64,000 bases of DNA. Source: Salticus scenicus (lineage: Eukaryota; Arthropoda; Arachnida; Araneae; Salticidae). The position numbers and the translations under genes are program-made. How positions within the stretch are numbered: position 1 is the stretch's first letter; each line of letters opens with the position of its first letter. Positions 33,601-43,490 of the stretch are shown here, one piece after another. The notes beneath the pieces were generated by a model. That model saw only the letters and a list, made by a program, of their open reading frames with translations. It did not search any database and was not told the DNA's origin. Location: contig OZ005650.1 in assembly GCA_963930645.1 (NCBI GenBank), positions 65,228,718-65,292,717 on the forward strand, read 5' to 3'.

Positions 33601-35897
33601 TTAGTAAAATTTTCGATCCGACAGGCTATATTGCCCCAGCTTTAATACAACCCAAAATTTTGCTTCAAGCCATATGGAAAACTAAAGAACATTGGGATGC
33701 GGAAGTTAGTGATGAAATTAAAAAGAAGTTTCTTGGTTGGGTCAAAAATTTGCATTTTTTAAAAGACAGAAAAATACCTAGATGGACTGGTGTGACTGAA
33801 TCGTCACTTCTAAGTTTGCATACATTTGTAGATGCGAGCAAAGATGCCTATGCCGCATGCGTTTTTCTAAGATCTGAGTCCACTAATGGTGTAGTGAACA
33901 TCCACTTATTGCAAGCTAAATCTCGAATAACTCCACTGAAAAAGATAACAATTCCACGTTTAGAGCTCATGGGAGCTACAATAGGAGCAAGATTGTTCAA
34001 ATCAGTTAAAGATGCTCTGAAAATGGAAAAAATAGAATCCTATTTTTGGACTGATTCATCTACAGTACTCAGTTGGATTAAGCGGCAAGAACAGTGGTCA
34101 GTTTTTGTAAATAATCGCATAAATGAAATTAGGAAACTTACTGATGCTGAGAATTGGTTCCATGTTTCCGGTGAATTGAACCCTGCTGATCTTGCATCCA
34201 GAGGATGTGGAGCTAAACAGTTGTTAAAATCTCAGTGGTGGCTGGGACCAGTCTGGTTGAAGAATCCAAGAGAGCAATGGCCTAAGTCAGTCATAAATAT
34301 CAATGAAGAAGAGATTGCTCAAGAAAAAAGAAGAACTGTAGTTTCTGCTAATAATATTGAGTTTGAATCTGTTGTATCCCGATTAGCGAACAGAGTTTCA
34401 AAATTTTCCAAGATTGTTAAAATCATAGCTTGGATATTACGTTTTCAACCGAAATCTAAAGACTTAAGAAAATATCCAAATATTACATCTGAAGAAATTG
34501 AAAATGCTCAAAAGACACTTTTTCGTTGTGTACAGACTGAATGCTTTACAGATAAAGAAGGCAAAAGATCTCTCGTAAATTTCCAAACTTATAAAGATGA
34601 TGAGGGAATACTAAAACTGAAATCAAGACTTACAAACGAAAATGAAAATTCTGATTTTATTTTTCCTTTGGTTCTTCCTTCCAAACATCCAGTAGTGAAA
34701 AGACTTATCGAGCAAGAGCACATTGTCAACAAGCATGCTGGAGCGTCTGCTCTACTTGTTATTTTGAGAGAACGATTTTGGATTTTAAAGGGAAAAAGAA
34801 TTATTCGAAGTGTCATACATGAGTGTAATATCTGTAAGAAGCAAAAGGTTAAACATCTAGAAGTACCATTTCCTCCTCTTCCAGAAGATCGCACGAAATT
34901 AACAGCAGTTTTCCAAGTCTCAGGAGTTGATTTAGCGGGTCCTCTGCTCACCAAGTCCAAAGAAAAAGTTTGGATCGTACTATTTTCTTGTGCGGTGTTT
35001 AGGGCTGTACATTTAGAATTGATTCCATCACTTAGTACGAATGCTTTCATTCAGGCTTTACGAAGATTTATAGCGAGAAGAGGACGGATTTCTGTGTTAT
35101 ACTCCGACAACGGTACAAACTTCACTGGATTAAATAATGCATTGAAGAGTTTGGATTGGACTGAGATTCAACGAACGTTTGAAGTAAAGGAAATTAGATG
35201 GAAATTTAACCCACCATCAGCCCCATGGTGGGGAGGGTTCTGGGAAAGACTTATAAGAATTCTCAAAGATTTGCTTCGAAAAAACTTAGGTAGAGCCTCT
35301 CTGACACAAGAAGAACTACATACGCTTGTATGTGAATGCGAATCTATTATGAACACTAGACCGTTAACGTACATATCTGAAGATCAAGAACTAAATGTTC
35401 TAACGCCTTCACTGTTCCTTCAAGAATTACGAACAAGTGATGTACCTGACTTGGATCAAATTGAGAAAACTGACGTTGTTGAAAGATACAGATATATTCA
35501 GAGAGTAAGAGAATCTTTAAAGCAAAGATTCAGAAGAGAATATCTTGGTTTTCTACGTTCGTCGATCCCCAAAAGTCACGACACAGTTCAAGTGGGTGAT
35601 ATAGTCTTGATTGGCAGCGACGATAAGAAACGCTTATGTTGGCCCTTGGCAAAGGTCATCGAACTCTTTCCTAGTAAAGATGGAATTATTAGGCTGGTTA
35701 AGCTTAGAACATCGAAAGGAGTTTTACTACGACCAATCCAGAGACTCTATCCTCTTGAAATCACACAAAGACTTGAACAGCATGTGCCAAATCCTGCACC
35801 AAAAACAAATAACAGTAGTGAGAAGCCTAATGATGGAGAGCTACTTAAGACACGTTTTGGCAGGGTAGTGAGGCCAGTAAAAAGACTTGATGTGTAA
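30645..35897 (+). CDS. BEL/Pao Gag-Pol polyprotein
   Basis: About 1,750 codons. An in-frame GTG at 30612 is upstream, but the ATG at 30645 is preceded by AAA and is preferred. Domains in order: Gag-like DUF1759 region (about 120-290, with YTFGGDLKDWLTFW); two zinc knuckles (about 350-415); aspartic protease (VVLDTGSQ, about 480); reverse transcriptase (about 770-1000) with FYVDN at the palm instead of YVDD; RNase H (FVDASKD about 1060, WTDSST about 1135); integrase with H2C2 finger and D-D-E residues in VDLAG, YSDNG and WERLI (about 1427, 1485, 1531); and a C-terminal DUF5641-like region (about 1648). No stops or frameshifts. It replicates by reverse transcription in virus-like particles, as known for the family. 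Confidence 0.96.
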   Translation: MEIIKRNKTAHRASFTRAYNKLENILADENSSFEEVEISLVLFKQKSNTLELTHNTYLDSLKDQEFETEFDSVEEYREKALRIQVRAQRFLENHKKLNVKECNIVDNDNQLEINKLGKTLCQRLPEVELYTFGGDLKDWLTFWNQFKNIHENKNLSKADKFHYLIQSTKIKSEAREIVQSYPVTEENYDLAIQSLKERYGREDLLIDFYVRELLKLVLNSNNKKNCSLSGLYNKLSTQLRALGTLGVTSDMCGLILYPLVESSLPINILRLFERQRKILETENKISSLDAILLFLRNEVQSEEKIKLSRTDLCNTLPEREHKGLATYKNVKDNYPSAMELITHDSKSNLCSFCSKDHEMRFCKKAFYIPLSEKLSVIKNKGLCRICLVKGHVANSCKSNIRCQICSKKHLKFMCPTLESNKNNEGSRSLSNHDEIKEKCVDTMFTQKETKSKSHATNIVFLQTLVVMLRGKNAKRKARVVLDTGSQKSYILKSTAEELNFDFVREEEFCHSLFGGEKTDINKHICYKIYLSNLHNDYICSLDALDQNVICNDISAITQGNWIRELKNKGINLTDIDNSGPIEVLLGADVVGKLFTGRREQLKSGLVAMESKLGWTLMGKVPQSSSCRDINMSVISMLSQEDISVSKLWDLELLGIRDPIEQSNREDIEKAVIIHFKETVKQKQDGRYEVHLPWKKDHACLPSNYEVAVQRLESTVKKLEKTGYRKKYHEVFKEWIDDRIIEEVPVEELALANSYYLPHRPVIKETSSMTSMKIRPVFDASAKKPGYPSLNDCLETGINFIETIPSILTRFRLYKIGVISDIKRAFLQIALHEKDRDFLRFLWYDDKDDIKVFRHTRCVFGVTSSPFLLMAVIHHHLSAESLKIKYSEKLLERLRDSFYVDNCVASVHNISELDNFVKYATDIMKEGKFDLRGWESTACPEIPSQDSKTQVLGLIWDKYSDTLEIDYEVLKFDKTEKLTKRKILSFISKIFDPTGYIAPALIQPKILLQAIWKTKEHWDAEVSDEIKKKFLGWVKNLHFLKDRKIPRWTGVTESSLLSLHTFVDASKDAYAACVFLRSESTNGVVNIHLLQAKSRITPLKKITIPRLELMGATIGARLFKSVKDALKMEKIESYFWTDSSTVLSWIKRQEQWSVFVNNRINEIRKLTDAENWFHVSGELNPADLASRGCGAKQLLKSQWWLGPVWLKNPREQWPKSVININEEEIAQEKRRTVVSANNIEFESVVSRLANRVSKFSKIVKIIAWILRFQPKSKDLRKYPNITSEEIENAQKTLFRCVQTECFTDKEGKRSLVNFQTYKDDEGILKLKSRLTNENENSDFIFPLVLPSKHPVVKRLIEQEHIVNKHAGASALLVILRERFWILKGKRIIRSVIHECNICKKQKVKHLEVPFPPLPEDRTKLTAVFQVSGVDLAGPLLTKSKEKVWIVLFSCAVFRAVHLELIPSLSTNAFIQALRRFIARRGRISVLYSDNGTNFTGLNNALKSLDWTEIQRTFEVKEIRWKFNPPSAPWWGGFWERLIRILKDLLRKNLGRASLTQEELHTLVCECESIMNTRPLTYISEDQELNVLTPSLFLQELRTSDVPDLDQIEKTDVVERYRYIQRVRESLKQRFRREYLGFLRSSIPKSHDTVQVGDIVLIGSDDKKRLCWPLAKVIELFPSKDGIIRLVKLRTSKGVLLRPIQRLYPLEITQRLEQHVPNPAPKTNNSSEKPNDGELLKTRFGRVVRPVKRLDV

Positions 35898-36097
35898 TTT
35901 TAACATAAGACTGCTCAAAAACTATAAAAACATTTTTTTTTTCTTTAAAAAGTGAACTCTAAATATTTTTTTTTATATATTTCTTTTTTTTTATTATTAG
36001 ATGTTTAATGTAATTCATATATATATTGTCATTTGTTAACCTTTCTATTAGTATTTTTCAGTGTCATATTTCTGTTGAGCATTTTTGCAGAACGCTC

Positions 36098-36109
36098 AAG
36101 TGGGGAGGA
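36098..36109 (+). other. Polypurine tract of BEL/Pao element
   Basis: AAGTGGGGAGGA directly before the 3' LTR. It is the expected primer for plus-strand DNA synthesis. Confidence 0.8.
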
Positions 36110-36485
36110 TGTTGGAAAACTAGAGCAGTTGTAATAGTTCCTTCCCCAAGGCCAGCAATAACTGCAGAACTCAGCAGTACAACTCAACTCCTCTCCAGTT
36201 GAAGCGAGTGCTACCGGAATGCTTCTGTTTACCGCTACGAAAGAATGTTCTGTTTTTGATCAATATGTCGCTATGGTGCGAATATTATTCGAATTTATTT
36301 TAATTTACGGGCCCTCTGTATATAATTGATGTATAATAGTTTGTAAATAGTTATGTTTGTGTTCAACAATATCTGTTTATGGAAATGTGTGCAGTTTGAT
36401 TAAAAGAAAATATTGAAATTATTCTATGTTCTATTTCAAGACTCCAGCCTGCTTTATTCTTTAAAAATTGGTTGTGAAACCAATA
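36110..36485 (+). repeat. BEL/Pao 3' LTR
   Basis: 376 bp, same length as the 5' LTR with two substitutions. It is followed by the second AATGG. Confidence 0.95.
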
Positions 36486-37929
36486 AATGGCTATCCTAGT
36501 CGTCTTGACAGCATGAGCAAAGGAACAAGGTTGGTTGTCCTTCCCAGGTTGGATGCTCTCACTAGGTTGGACGTCCTTCCGAAGTTGAACATCCTTCCCA
36601 GTTCGAACCTCCCTCCGAGGTTGGACCTCCTTCCTTAACTTCTTCTGCGTCACCTGTACAGTAGGGGATGGTGTAGAACCAGCAGGCCGAGGCCTTTTAG
36701 TACCACCACCACTACCACTAGCAGCTGAACGAGACAATTGTCTCTTCTTCTGGCTTTTAATCAGAACCTGAACGCAAGGCAAACCCTCAACTGTGGGTTG
36801 CAAGACGGAGCCAGCCCCTCCACCAGAAGATGGACCTGCATTACTGGCAATGACCAAACCAGAGTCAGCATCCTGAACCTTGTGCTCAGACCAAGCTGAA
36901 ACCGTGGTACCAGTTACACCCGAAGGTAAACCAGTAGTCACGGTAGCATTCGCACTAGTTACACCCGAGGGTAAACCAGATGCCGGAGACTGTAACAAAT
37001 TTTTCGAACAGGGCCCTCTGCCTAAGTCCTGAACGCGCCCCTTTTTATGCTGCGCGACGGGCGATGCAGTATGAGAAAACTTACTGGTGTAATCCATGAT
37101 GCAAAATTTTCGCCTGCAGATCTTAGCTGAGCAAATCGGAATGGCCTTCACGCCATGGGTGACCCTGCCAGGAGATACACTCCGCACACAGAGCATACAC
37201 CCCATGTACAAAGCATATACTCCAGACGTACATCGCCCATTCCGCCCAGGAAAATAATGTTAACTCTTACCTGTTTTTAATTTTCTTGAGATTTATTTTC
37301 TCCACATATCGTCAATGTTGATTTCTGATCTTAAACTTTAAAAAAAGTGAATGTTGGCACCATCCCTTGATGATATATGAAGTTATTTTCACGTGTCACG
37401 AAAATGACGTCAAGACTTGCATACAAGCATTTTAATTACTCATGCATGAAAATTAACGTAATTAAAAAGAAAAAAAAAATTCCTTTGAAAACAAATAGTT
37501 TTTTTTACAAGAATTAACAATTATTATAATTATCATTTTATTTTTCTTAGTAAAAAACATACTTTGTATGTAAACATTTGGTCTTGGAGACAGTCACGAA
37601 AATGACGATTTTAAGGTTTAAAATTTTCTAAAAAATACTGAAATTGCTATAAACTCACATTTTATGATTGGATGCTTTTTTAAAAAGGTACTTCTAAAGA
37701 ATAATAATAAAATTTTACAATTTATTTGCTTAAAATTAATAATAAAGACCTGAAACACTAAAATGCACATTTATGTGATATTCAGCCATACTTACTTTTT
37801 AATGCTTTCTTAAATAACTTTTTCCCCTATTTAACCATTGTTTCTTTAATTTAATAATGATTAAAAAAAAAAAAAAAATGATGATTCCCCCCCCCCCTCT
37901 CTGGGAAAATTATTTACAGACTTCCATTA

Positions 37930-40229
37930 TTACTTTCTGAACATACATATGTAAGGAAAGTATAGCAATTATGTCAAAAATCCAAATTTCAGATTTTGCT
38001 GTTTCTATACATTTTGAGGTGCCCTGAGTCTGTTTTTACAATTTTTACAACGATGTATGTGTGTGTGTATGTGTGTGAGTGAACACGCTAGCGTCTGAAT
38101 GCTTCGTTTGAATGAGCTGAAAGTTTGTACGTATGTTGTAAGTCACCGTAGCACGAACCCTATTGATTTTGGTGAATCTAGCACTTACAGTTTTTTTTAC
38201 AGGGGCAAAAAGAAAAATTCTTTATCATTATGGCCTATGGGACCAGAATCTTAAAAGTGTGGTAGCGTCTAAACGCCTTATTAAACTGAGCAAAAAAATT
38301 ATACACATATTATAAGTCACAGTTTCACGATCTGTATAGGTTTTGGTGGATCTAGCACTTATTGATTTTTTACAGGGACACAACAAATAATTCTGTATCA
38401 TACTTGCCAACCAATTTCAATAAAAAAAAAAGGAAGATTTTTGTTGAAAAACCAGAAGATTTCATGAAAAAAGGGAAGATTTTTTTTTTCTCTTTGACAT
38501 ATTAAACAATACAGTTTTACAATTTTAATATTTAGAAGCAATCTATAAAAACGTTTTACTATAGATTGATTATACTAAATATATAAAAGTTTTAAATGAA
38601 GTTATTCCTCTTCAACATATAAATATCTACAAAACAGAATCTGTAAGAAATTTATTTCACAATAGACAAAAAACTTAGTTAAGTTAAAAGTATAACTAAT
38701 TTTTTAAATAAATATAGAATATGATTTTTGTGCATGTACATTAATCATACATATAAAAAAAAAGTAGCAGTAGCTAATTATCAGTTTCAAACCTGCATAT
38801 AACCAACTGAGTATTAATTTTCTTAAATTGATTTGGGAAAAATTTTCCTACCTGAAAAAATTATTCTTCATTTTTTTTCATCATATTCTTCATTTGGTAT
38901 AAATATGACATACAAATATTTAATTTAATTGAGGAAAAATAAACAGATTCATTAAATCAAGCAATAAAGATCTAAAAATAATTACACATGTGAGAAATAT
39001 TGAGCCCTTCCATTGCTTTATTGTTTCTAGAATTGATCATTGATCACAATCTGGTGAAGGGGGGGGGGGGGGAGTACAAAAATAATTACAGAGTAAGAAA
39101 TATTAAACTCTTTCAACTCTACTTCTAGAATCTAATGTAAGAACTTTAAAATTGTTATTATCATTTATGTTGCAGATGGATAAAGAAAAAGATTAAGAAA
39201 CAAAATACTTCTGCAGAACATTAGATTGCTGATCACTAGTTGGAGATAAATAAAGGGGAGGGGGGCAAAAAATAATTACATCAGCAAGAAATATTTAACA
39301 ATTCTATTTCCTTAAATGTTCTAGAATCTCATAAAGCAAGTTTGAAATGAATATTGACATTTATGTTATGGATGGAGAAAGATTGAGAATCAGGAGTTTT
39401 CGTAGAACATTTGGGTTTCTTTTTAAAATGAACGATATCTGCGACTTTTTTAAAAACGGAAGATTTCATCATCTGTCCAGAAGACCGGAAGATACGTTAA
39501 AAAACCGGAAAAGTTGGCAAGTATGCTGTATCATTATGGCCTATGGGGTGAAAATATTTAAAGCGCAATAGCATCTAAATGCCTCACCTGTTTGAGTTGA
39601 AAATTTATATACATGTTTTAGGTCACTATCATACTAGATTTTGGTGACTGTAGCATTTACAGAGTTTTACAGGGACATAAATAAAAATTGTTCATCATTA
39701 TGGTCTATAGGCTAATTATTTAAAGTGTGACAGCGACTAAAAGCCTTATTCAAATGAATCTAAAATTTATTTATATGTCACCGTCAAACAAACATTATGA
39801 ACTTTAGAGAATCTAGCACTTAATGATTCTTTTTTCAGGGACAAAATGCAAATTTCTTTATCATTGTGGCCTATGGGTTCAAAATTTAATGTATAACAGC
39901 GTCTAAATGACTTATCCGATGGAGCTGAAAATTTATATAAATATTATACGTCACTGTTGCACTAACTATAAGCATTTTGGTGATTTACAGGGACACAACG
40001 AAAAATCCTTTGTCATAATGATCTATGGACTCAAAGTTCAGTAGCGTTAAATTAAACATCGTGTACTATGTGGAGAAAAATACTCAAACATCCTATTACA
40101 ATTTTTTCTCTTTTGTTTATTTAACTTATTTTGTTTATTTAACTCCTCTTACCTTACTTTATCTACAAAACTGTTGATTATCCAATGTTCGGAAAGTCGA
40201 GTGGGGTCACTCCAGATTTTTTTTTATAG
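37930..40229 (+). mobile_element. Second Helentron-like element with 180-bp tandem repeats
   Basis: It starts TTACTTTCTGAACATACATA, which pairs with ATGTAAGGAAAGTA as a terminal hairpin. Near the right end ATGTTCGGAAAGT mirrors the start. It is followed by a hairpin GAGTG-GGGT-CACTC and CAGATTTT. A short GT-rich microsatellite lies near 38050. The interior holds about five tandem units of about 180 bp containing TCATTATGGCCTATGGG and TTACAGGGACA. The block CACTCCAGATTTTCTAG recurs alone at about 49212-49228. The right boundary is approximate. Confidence 0.55.
38399..39525. mobile_element. CATACTTGCCAAC-ended element, 1.13 kb
   Basis: It is inserted into one unit of the 180-bp tandem array. 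The ends are CATACTTGCCAAC and its exact inverse GTTGGCAAGTATG, with inner GGAAGATTT repeats on both sides. The 6-bp direct repeat CTGTAT flanks it (38393-38398, 39526-39531). Removing it restores a normal tandem unit. No transposase ORF. Confidence 0.82.
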
Positions 40230-43104
40230 TATGTTTAAATTCAGATTCTTTCCCTGATTCTGAATTTACTATTTCATATATAAATTAGAAAAGAAGTTAA
40301 TTAACTTTAATTATTTTTAGTCTCTATCACTGTTTTACTTCCCTGTCTCCCTATTTCCTGTCTCCCTCAATCCCTTTTCTGGTGGGAGGGAGCTTTCAAG
40401 AGACTGAAGGAATTATTGCCGGTGGCGGGAGTGTGAAAATCACAGGAAGCAAAAATTATTTTTTTAACTGTTTTTGAAGAAGAGAGACTGAAGAGATCCA
40501 TCCTACTATTAGGAAGTAAAGCTCCATTTGAAAAAAATAAAAAAATTTCGAGCGAGATGCTCATATCATACCAGTCATGTTCCTTATTACATGTAGTTGT
40601 ATGCACATTTTTCATTCTATTTTTATTGATAAAATATTTTTGTGTCCTCTCATTTTCATTCATCATATGTCATTTATATATATGTTCCTTTTTTTCCAAT
40701 TAACAGCCTTGTTATGTATTTACAAATGTCTCTACTTTATGATGGATGTACTATGTCTTTCACATTAGAATTACGGCGATCTTTGTATACCTAGAAATAC
40801 GGCAGGGGTCATTTGATCCCTGGAAAAAAAAACTGCTTATTTTCCTATATAAAAATTCAATGAAAATTCAATAAAAAACTAAATTACAATGATTAGAGTA
40901 AATTTTAAAGGTTATGGACAAGTAGCTGGCTGAATAACGTTGAATTTATTTTCTCCATTTTGAGCATATAGTACTAGTTCCTGCTTTGGCATTCTTAGTT
41001 ATGTCAGAATTTTAATTATTGGGAGCTAATTCATTTTCATATGAGACAGAAGATGATATCACATGATCTCTCATTATAACAAATTCTGAATCACTAGAGG
41101 TTCCATTTTCATCCTTATTTGAAAAATTGTTATCCATTGCAGAACCAGAATCGCAATCAGATAGTTCTTGGTATAAACCTTTGTAAGATGTTATATATGG
41201 TTTCTTGAAAACTTTATTGTTTTGAAAAGCACAATGATTTAGGAAAAGTCAAGAAAGGATTAGGATATTTGTGAAAAAATAGAAGAAACATTGAAGAAAA
41301 AGGTTTGCTTGGTGTCAAAATGATACCTTCCGTAATTCTACTGTTAATCTAGAACAATTGTAACTGTATGTTTTGCATTGCAGAGTACGACATAATGTAT
41401 GCCATTGTGTATCCCCTCGTAACCTCCATGCTACTCCTGTCTTTTAAATTTTTTTTACTATGTTTTCAGGGAGAGTGTCATATTGCACAACGTTTTTTTT
41501 TTTTTTCCTTAGAAATTACTTAAAATCCAAATTTGTCAATTTCCTTTAAGTCAAAATTTTTAATTAGATCATTTTTTTTTTTTTTTTTTTTTTTTTTCCA
41601 AAAAACATCGACGTGAAGAAACAAAATCAGTAACAATATATACAGGTGTACTTGTAAGTAAAACCGTCCAGTTATTTATCTGGCTAATTGAGCATACACT
41701 AAAATTTCAGTTTCTTTTAGCATCAACGAGATTCTCCCTATTCATCCTTCTCTCTCCATAGCGAACGGTGAGTGGGGTGTGACGTCAGCTATGATGCTCC
41801 TCCTTTTGCACGTTGATTGGTTCATAGTGGCGCACTGGCTACCAGGTTTTTCAAGGTTCTTTAGTGCAGTCCATAGTGGATCCCACTCACACTGTGAAAA
41901 CATCACTGTATTTTTCTTCTCTGCAGTTGGCATTTAGTGTCGTCGCGTTTCAACCCTTCCTTTGTGTTATAAGTTAAATCTTCAAACATCGTAAACATAA
42001 GCAATAATAATTTCAAGTCTTTTTCTATAATGCATTCTAGAAGTATTCTGTAACAAAATTTCATATTGAGCATTAATCGCTTGTTCCTTATTTTTTCGAA
42101 GAAATATGAAGGTTGGCTGTGGCATGGACCACCAAAACTTACACGACAATTGTTAAAACTACAAAATAGTTTTAACATGGCTTACTTTATAACTCTAAAT
42201 AAAAATATTTAAAAAAAAAAAAAAAAAAAACATTTCCAAAAACAATCATTAAATAATTTCTAAAAGAGAGTTTTAAGAAAAATAATCTGAATTAAAATGC
42301 TCAAAAAAAAAAAAAAAAAAAAAAATTAAATTAAATCAGAATTAATAATATCCAGAACTATTAAAATAGCTTAAGATTATGTGAAAAATATATTCAAGAG
42401 AATATTTTCAGCTTCAAAATCTAGCCATTTTCTTTTCATCTACCTCCCACAGAAAATACGAGTTCAACTTAGTGCATTCACCCCAGAGTCCCAAGGGACG
42501 CTCAAGAATTTTACCACCCCCGCATTCCGAATTTTCAAAATTCCCAGACAAACAAAATTCCGGAGGTAATCTTCCGCGGAATTTTAAATGAGCGTCATTT
42601 TGGCGTCCTTTTCAAAAAAATATAAAATTATTAAAATTAGAATTTAGATACAAAAAAAAAAAAAAAAAAAAAAAATTATAAAGAATTTAATTATAGCCCT
42701 AGCAAAAATATTTTCAAAGAAAAGATTAAAGATATAAACAGAGAATATACATATAAAAAAAATATTTAATGCACATTTGTTCATCTCGCATATCTATTCG
42801 GATAGGAAGAGGGAGCGTTTGGGGAAAGAACGGATGCTCTGATGACAGAAACAGACCACACAAGGGCATAAGTGTTAGTAGGAGAAAGAGGCTGGTGGTG
42901 GCTTCTCCGCTTCGGCGGAGAGGCATTCTGCCGCGAGTCTACTCATCAAGAGGAAGCGACAAGTAACGGCCACGATAGGGATGTGGCAAAATGATCCTCA
43001 TTTCTGTGGCAAAACGATCCTCATTTCTGTGGCAAAGACAACCAATGATCTACTATTATTCTGGTAGAATTCTCCATATCTGATATGAAAACAACTCAGC
43101 AACT
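40230..43104. other. Intron with weak coding relic and simple repeats
   Basis: On the minus strand 41195-40975 reads an acidic Ser-rich frame (LYQELSDCDSGSAMDNN, then SDSEFVIMRDHV) with one stop. It is reminiscent of the N-terminus of piggyBac-type transposases, but there are too few residues to claim this. Also seen are a T run at 41572-41597, A runs near 42212 and 42305, and three copies of a unit of about 22 bp with GTGGCAAAATGATCCTCATT at about 42990-43035. Confidence 0.35.
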
Positions 43105-43490
43105 TGAAATATATGTATTCCATTCAACTGTGTGTCTACTTAGAATGCTGCGATTTACAATAAGTCAATTTATATGCTAAAAAATTTAACTAGCCTGTAT
43201 TGATAAAATTGCTTCACGGGCCAAACCACGAACTTGAGTGATGATACATCCCAATCAACTGTATGCCAACTTAAGATGCTACGATTTATAACAAGTTAAT
43301 TTATATGGTCAGAAATTTGAGTTGCCTGTATTAATAAAAGTGCTTCACAGGCCAGACCATAAACTTGAAAAAAGATACATTGTATTCAACTGTGTGACAA
43401 CTTAGGATGCCGCAATTTATAATAAGTCAATTTATATGGTTGAAAATCAGACTAGCCTGTCTATGTAAAATAGCCTATAGGCCCAATCAT
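43105..43490. repeat. Tandem repeat, three units of about 130-140 bp
   Basis: Units share TTCAACTGTGTG, ATGCTGCGATTTA, AAGTCAATTTATATG, GCCTGTATT and a GGCC motif. They are moderately diverged. No ORF. Confidence 0.75.

Larger units (their letters stand above)
29856..36485 (+). mobile_element. BEL/Pao LTR retrotransposon, apparently intact
   Basis: A 6,630-bp element with 376-bp LTRs (29856-30231, 36110-36485) starting TGTTGG. The 5-bp target duplication AATGG lies at 29851-29855 and 36486-36490. A primer-binding site (TGGCGCC) follows the left LTR and a purine tract precedes the right one. One long Gag-Pol ORF fills the interior. There is no envelope ORF. The LTRs differ at only two positions, so the insertion is recent. 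Confidence 0.97.
29023..37097 (-). pseudogene. LINE ORF1, interrupted by the BEL/Pao element
   Basis: The upstream part lies at 37097-36486 and the downstream part at 29855-29023. The frame would be continuous if the BEL element and one 5-bp duplication were removed, giving about 480 codons. It is therefore intact apart from the insertion. The N-terminal part is Ser/Pro/Thr-rich and has a basic stretch with tandem heptapeptides of the KDVQP type (36530-36640). The C-terminal part (LILQCGNVATLEWI, then ADELPKPVKVAF and STEWRVL) resembles the DUF4780 domain of arthropod LINE ORF1 proteins. An in-frame ATG at 37211 is an alternative start. 37097 is preferred because it opens a typical ORF1. Confidence 0.8.
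25272..37250 (-). mobile_element. I-type LINE, split by a BEL/Pao insertion
   Basis: The non-LTR retrotransposon is flanked by a 12-bp target duplication AAAATAATGTTA (25260-25271, 37251-37262). It reads 5' (37250) to 3' (25272). Without the inserted BEL element it is about 5.34 kb. It has two ORFs. The 3' end is two copies of AAGTCAT instead of poly-A. ORF2 has endonuclease, reverse transcriptase, RNase H and a terminal Cys/His motif, the layout of the I superfamily. Confidence 0.92.
22218..37790. mobile_element. Palindromic foldback DNA element with nested insertions
   Basis: The outer ends are inverted repeats (TATGGCTGAATATCACATAA at the left and its complement ending at 37790), with TA at both extremes. 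Removing later insertions leaves about 1.83 kb. Its two arms mirror each other: 22218-22751 with 37790-37263; 23611-23890 with 25259-24980; 23900-23957 with 24085-24025. The arms carry many copies of GTCATTTTCGTGAC. The pristine element had no evident ORF. Insertions are two Helentron-like elements (22752-23610, 24087-24979) and one LINE (25272-37250). Confidence 0.85.

Noticed and set aside
30232..36109. An envelope gene in the BEL/Pao element
   Set aside because: The single ORF ends with the DUF5641-like region at 35897, and only about 210 bp of non-coding sequence precedes the 3' LTR.
36363..36485. C-terminal 40 residues of the 282-codon minus-strand frame
   Set aside because: They read into the BEL 3' LTR. 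The true LINE ORF1 frame leaves at the insertion point and resumes at 29855.
42769..42966. Arg/Ser-rich 65-codon ORF
   Set aside because: Both strands are open here over the same GC-richer patch, with no motif or splice support.
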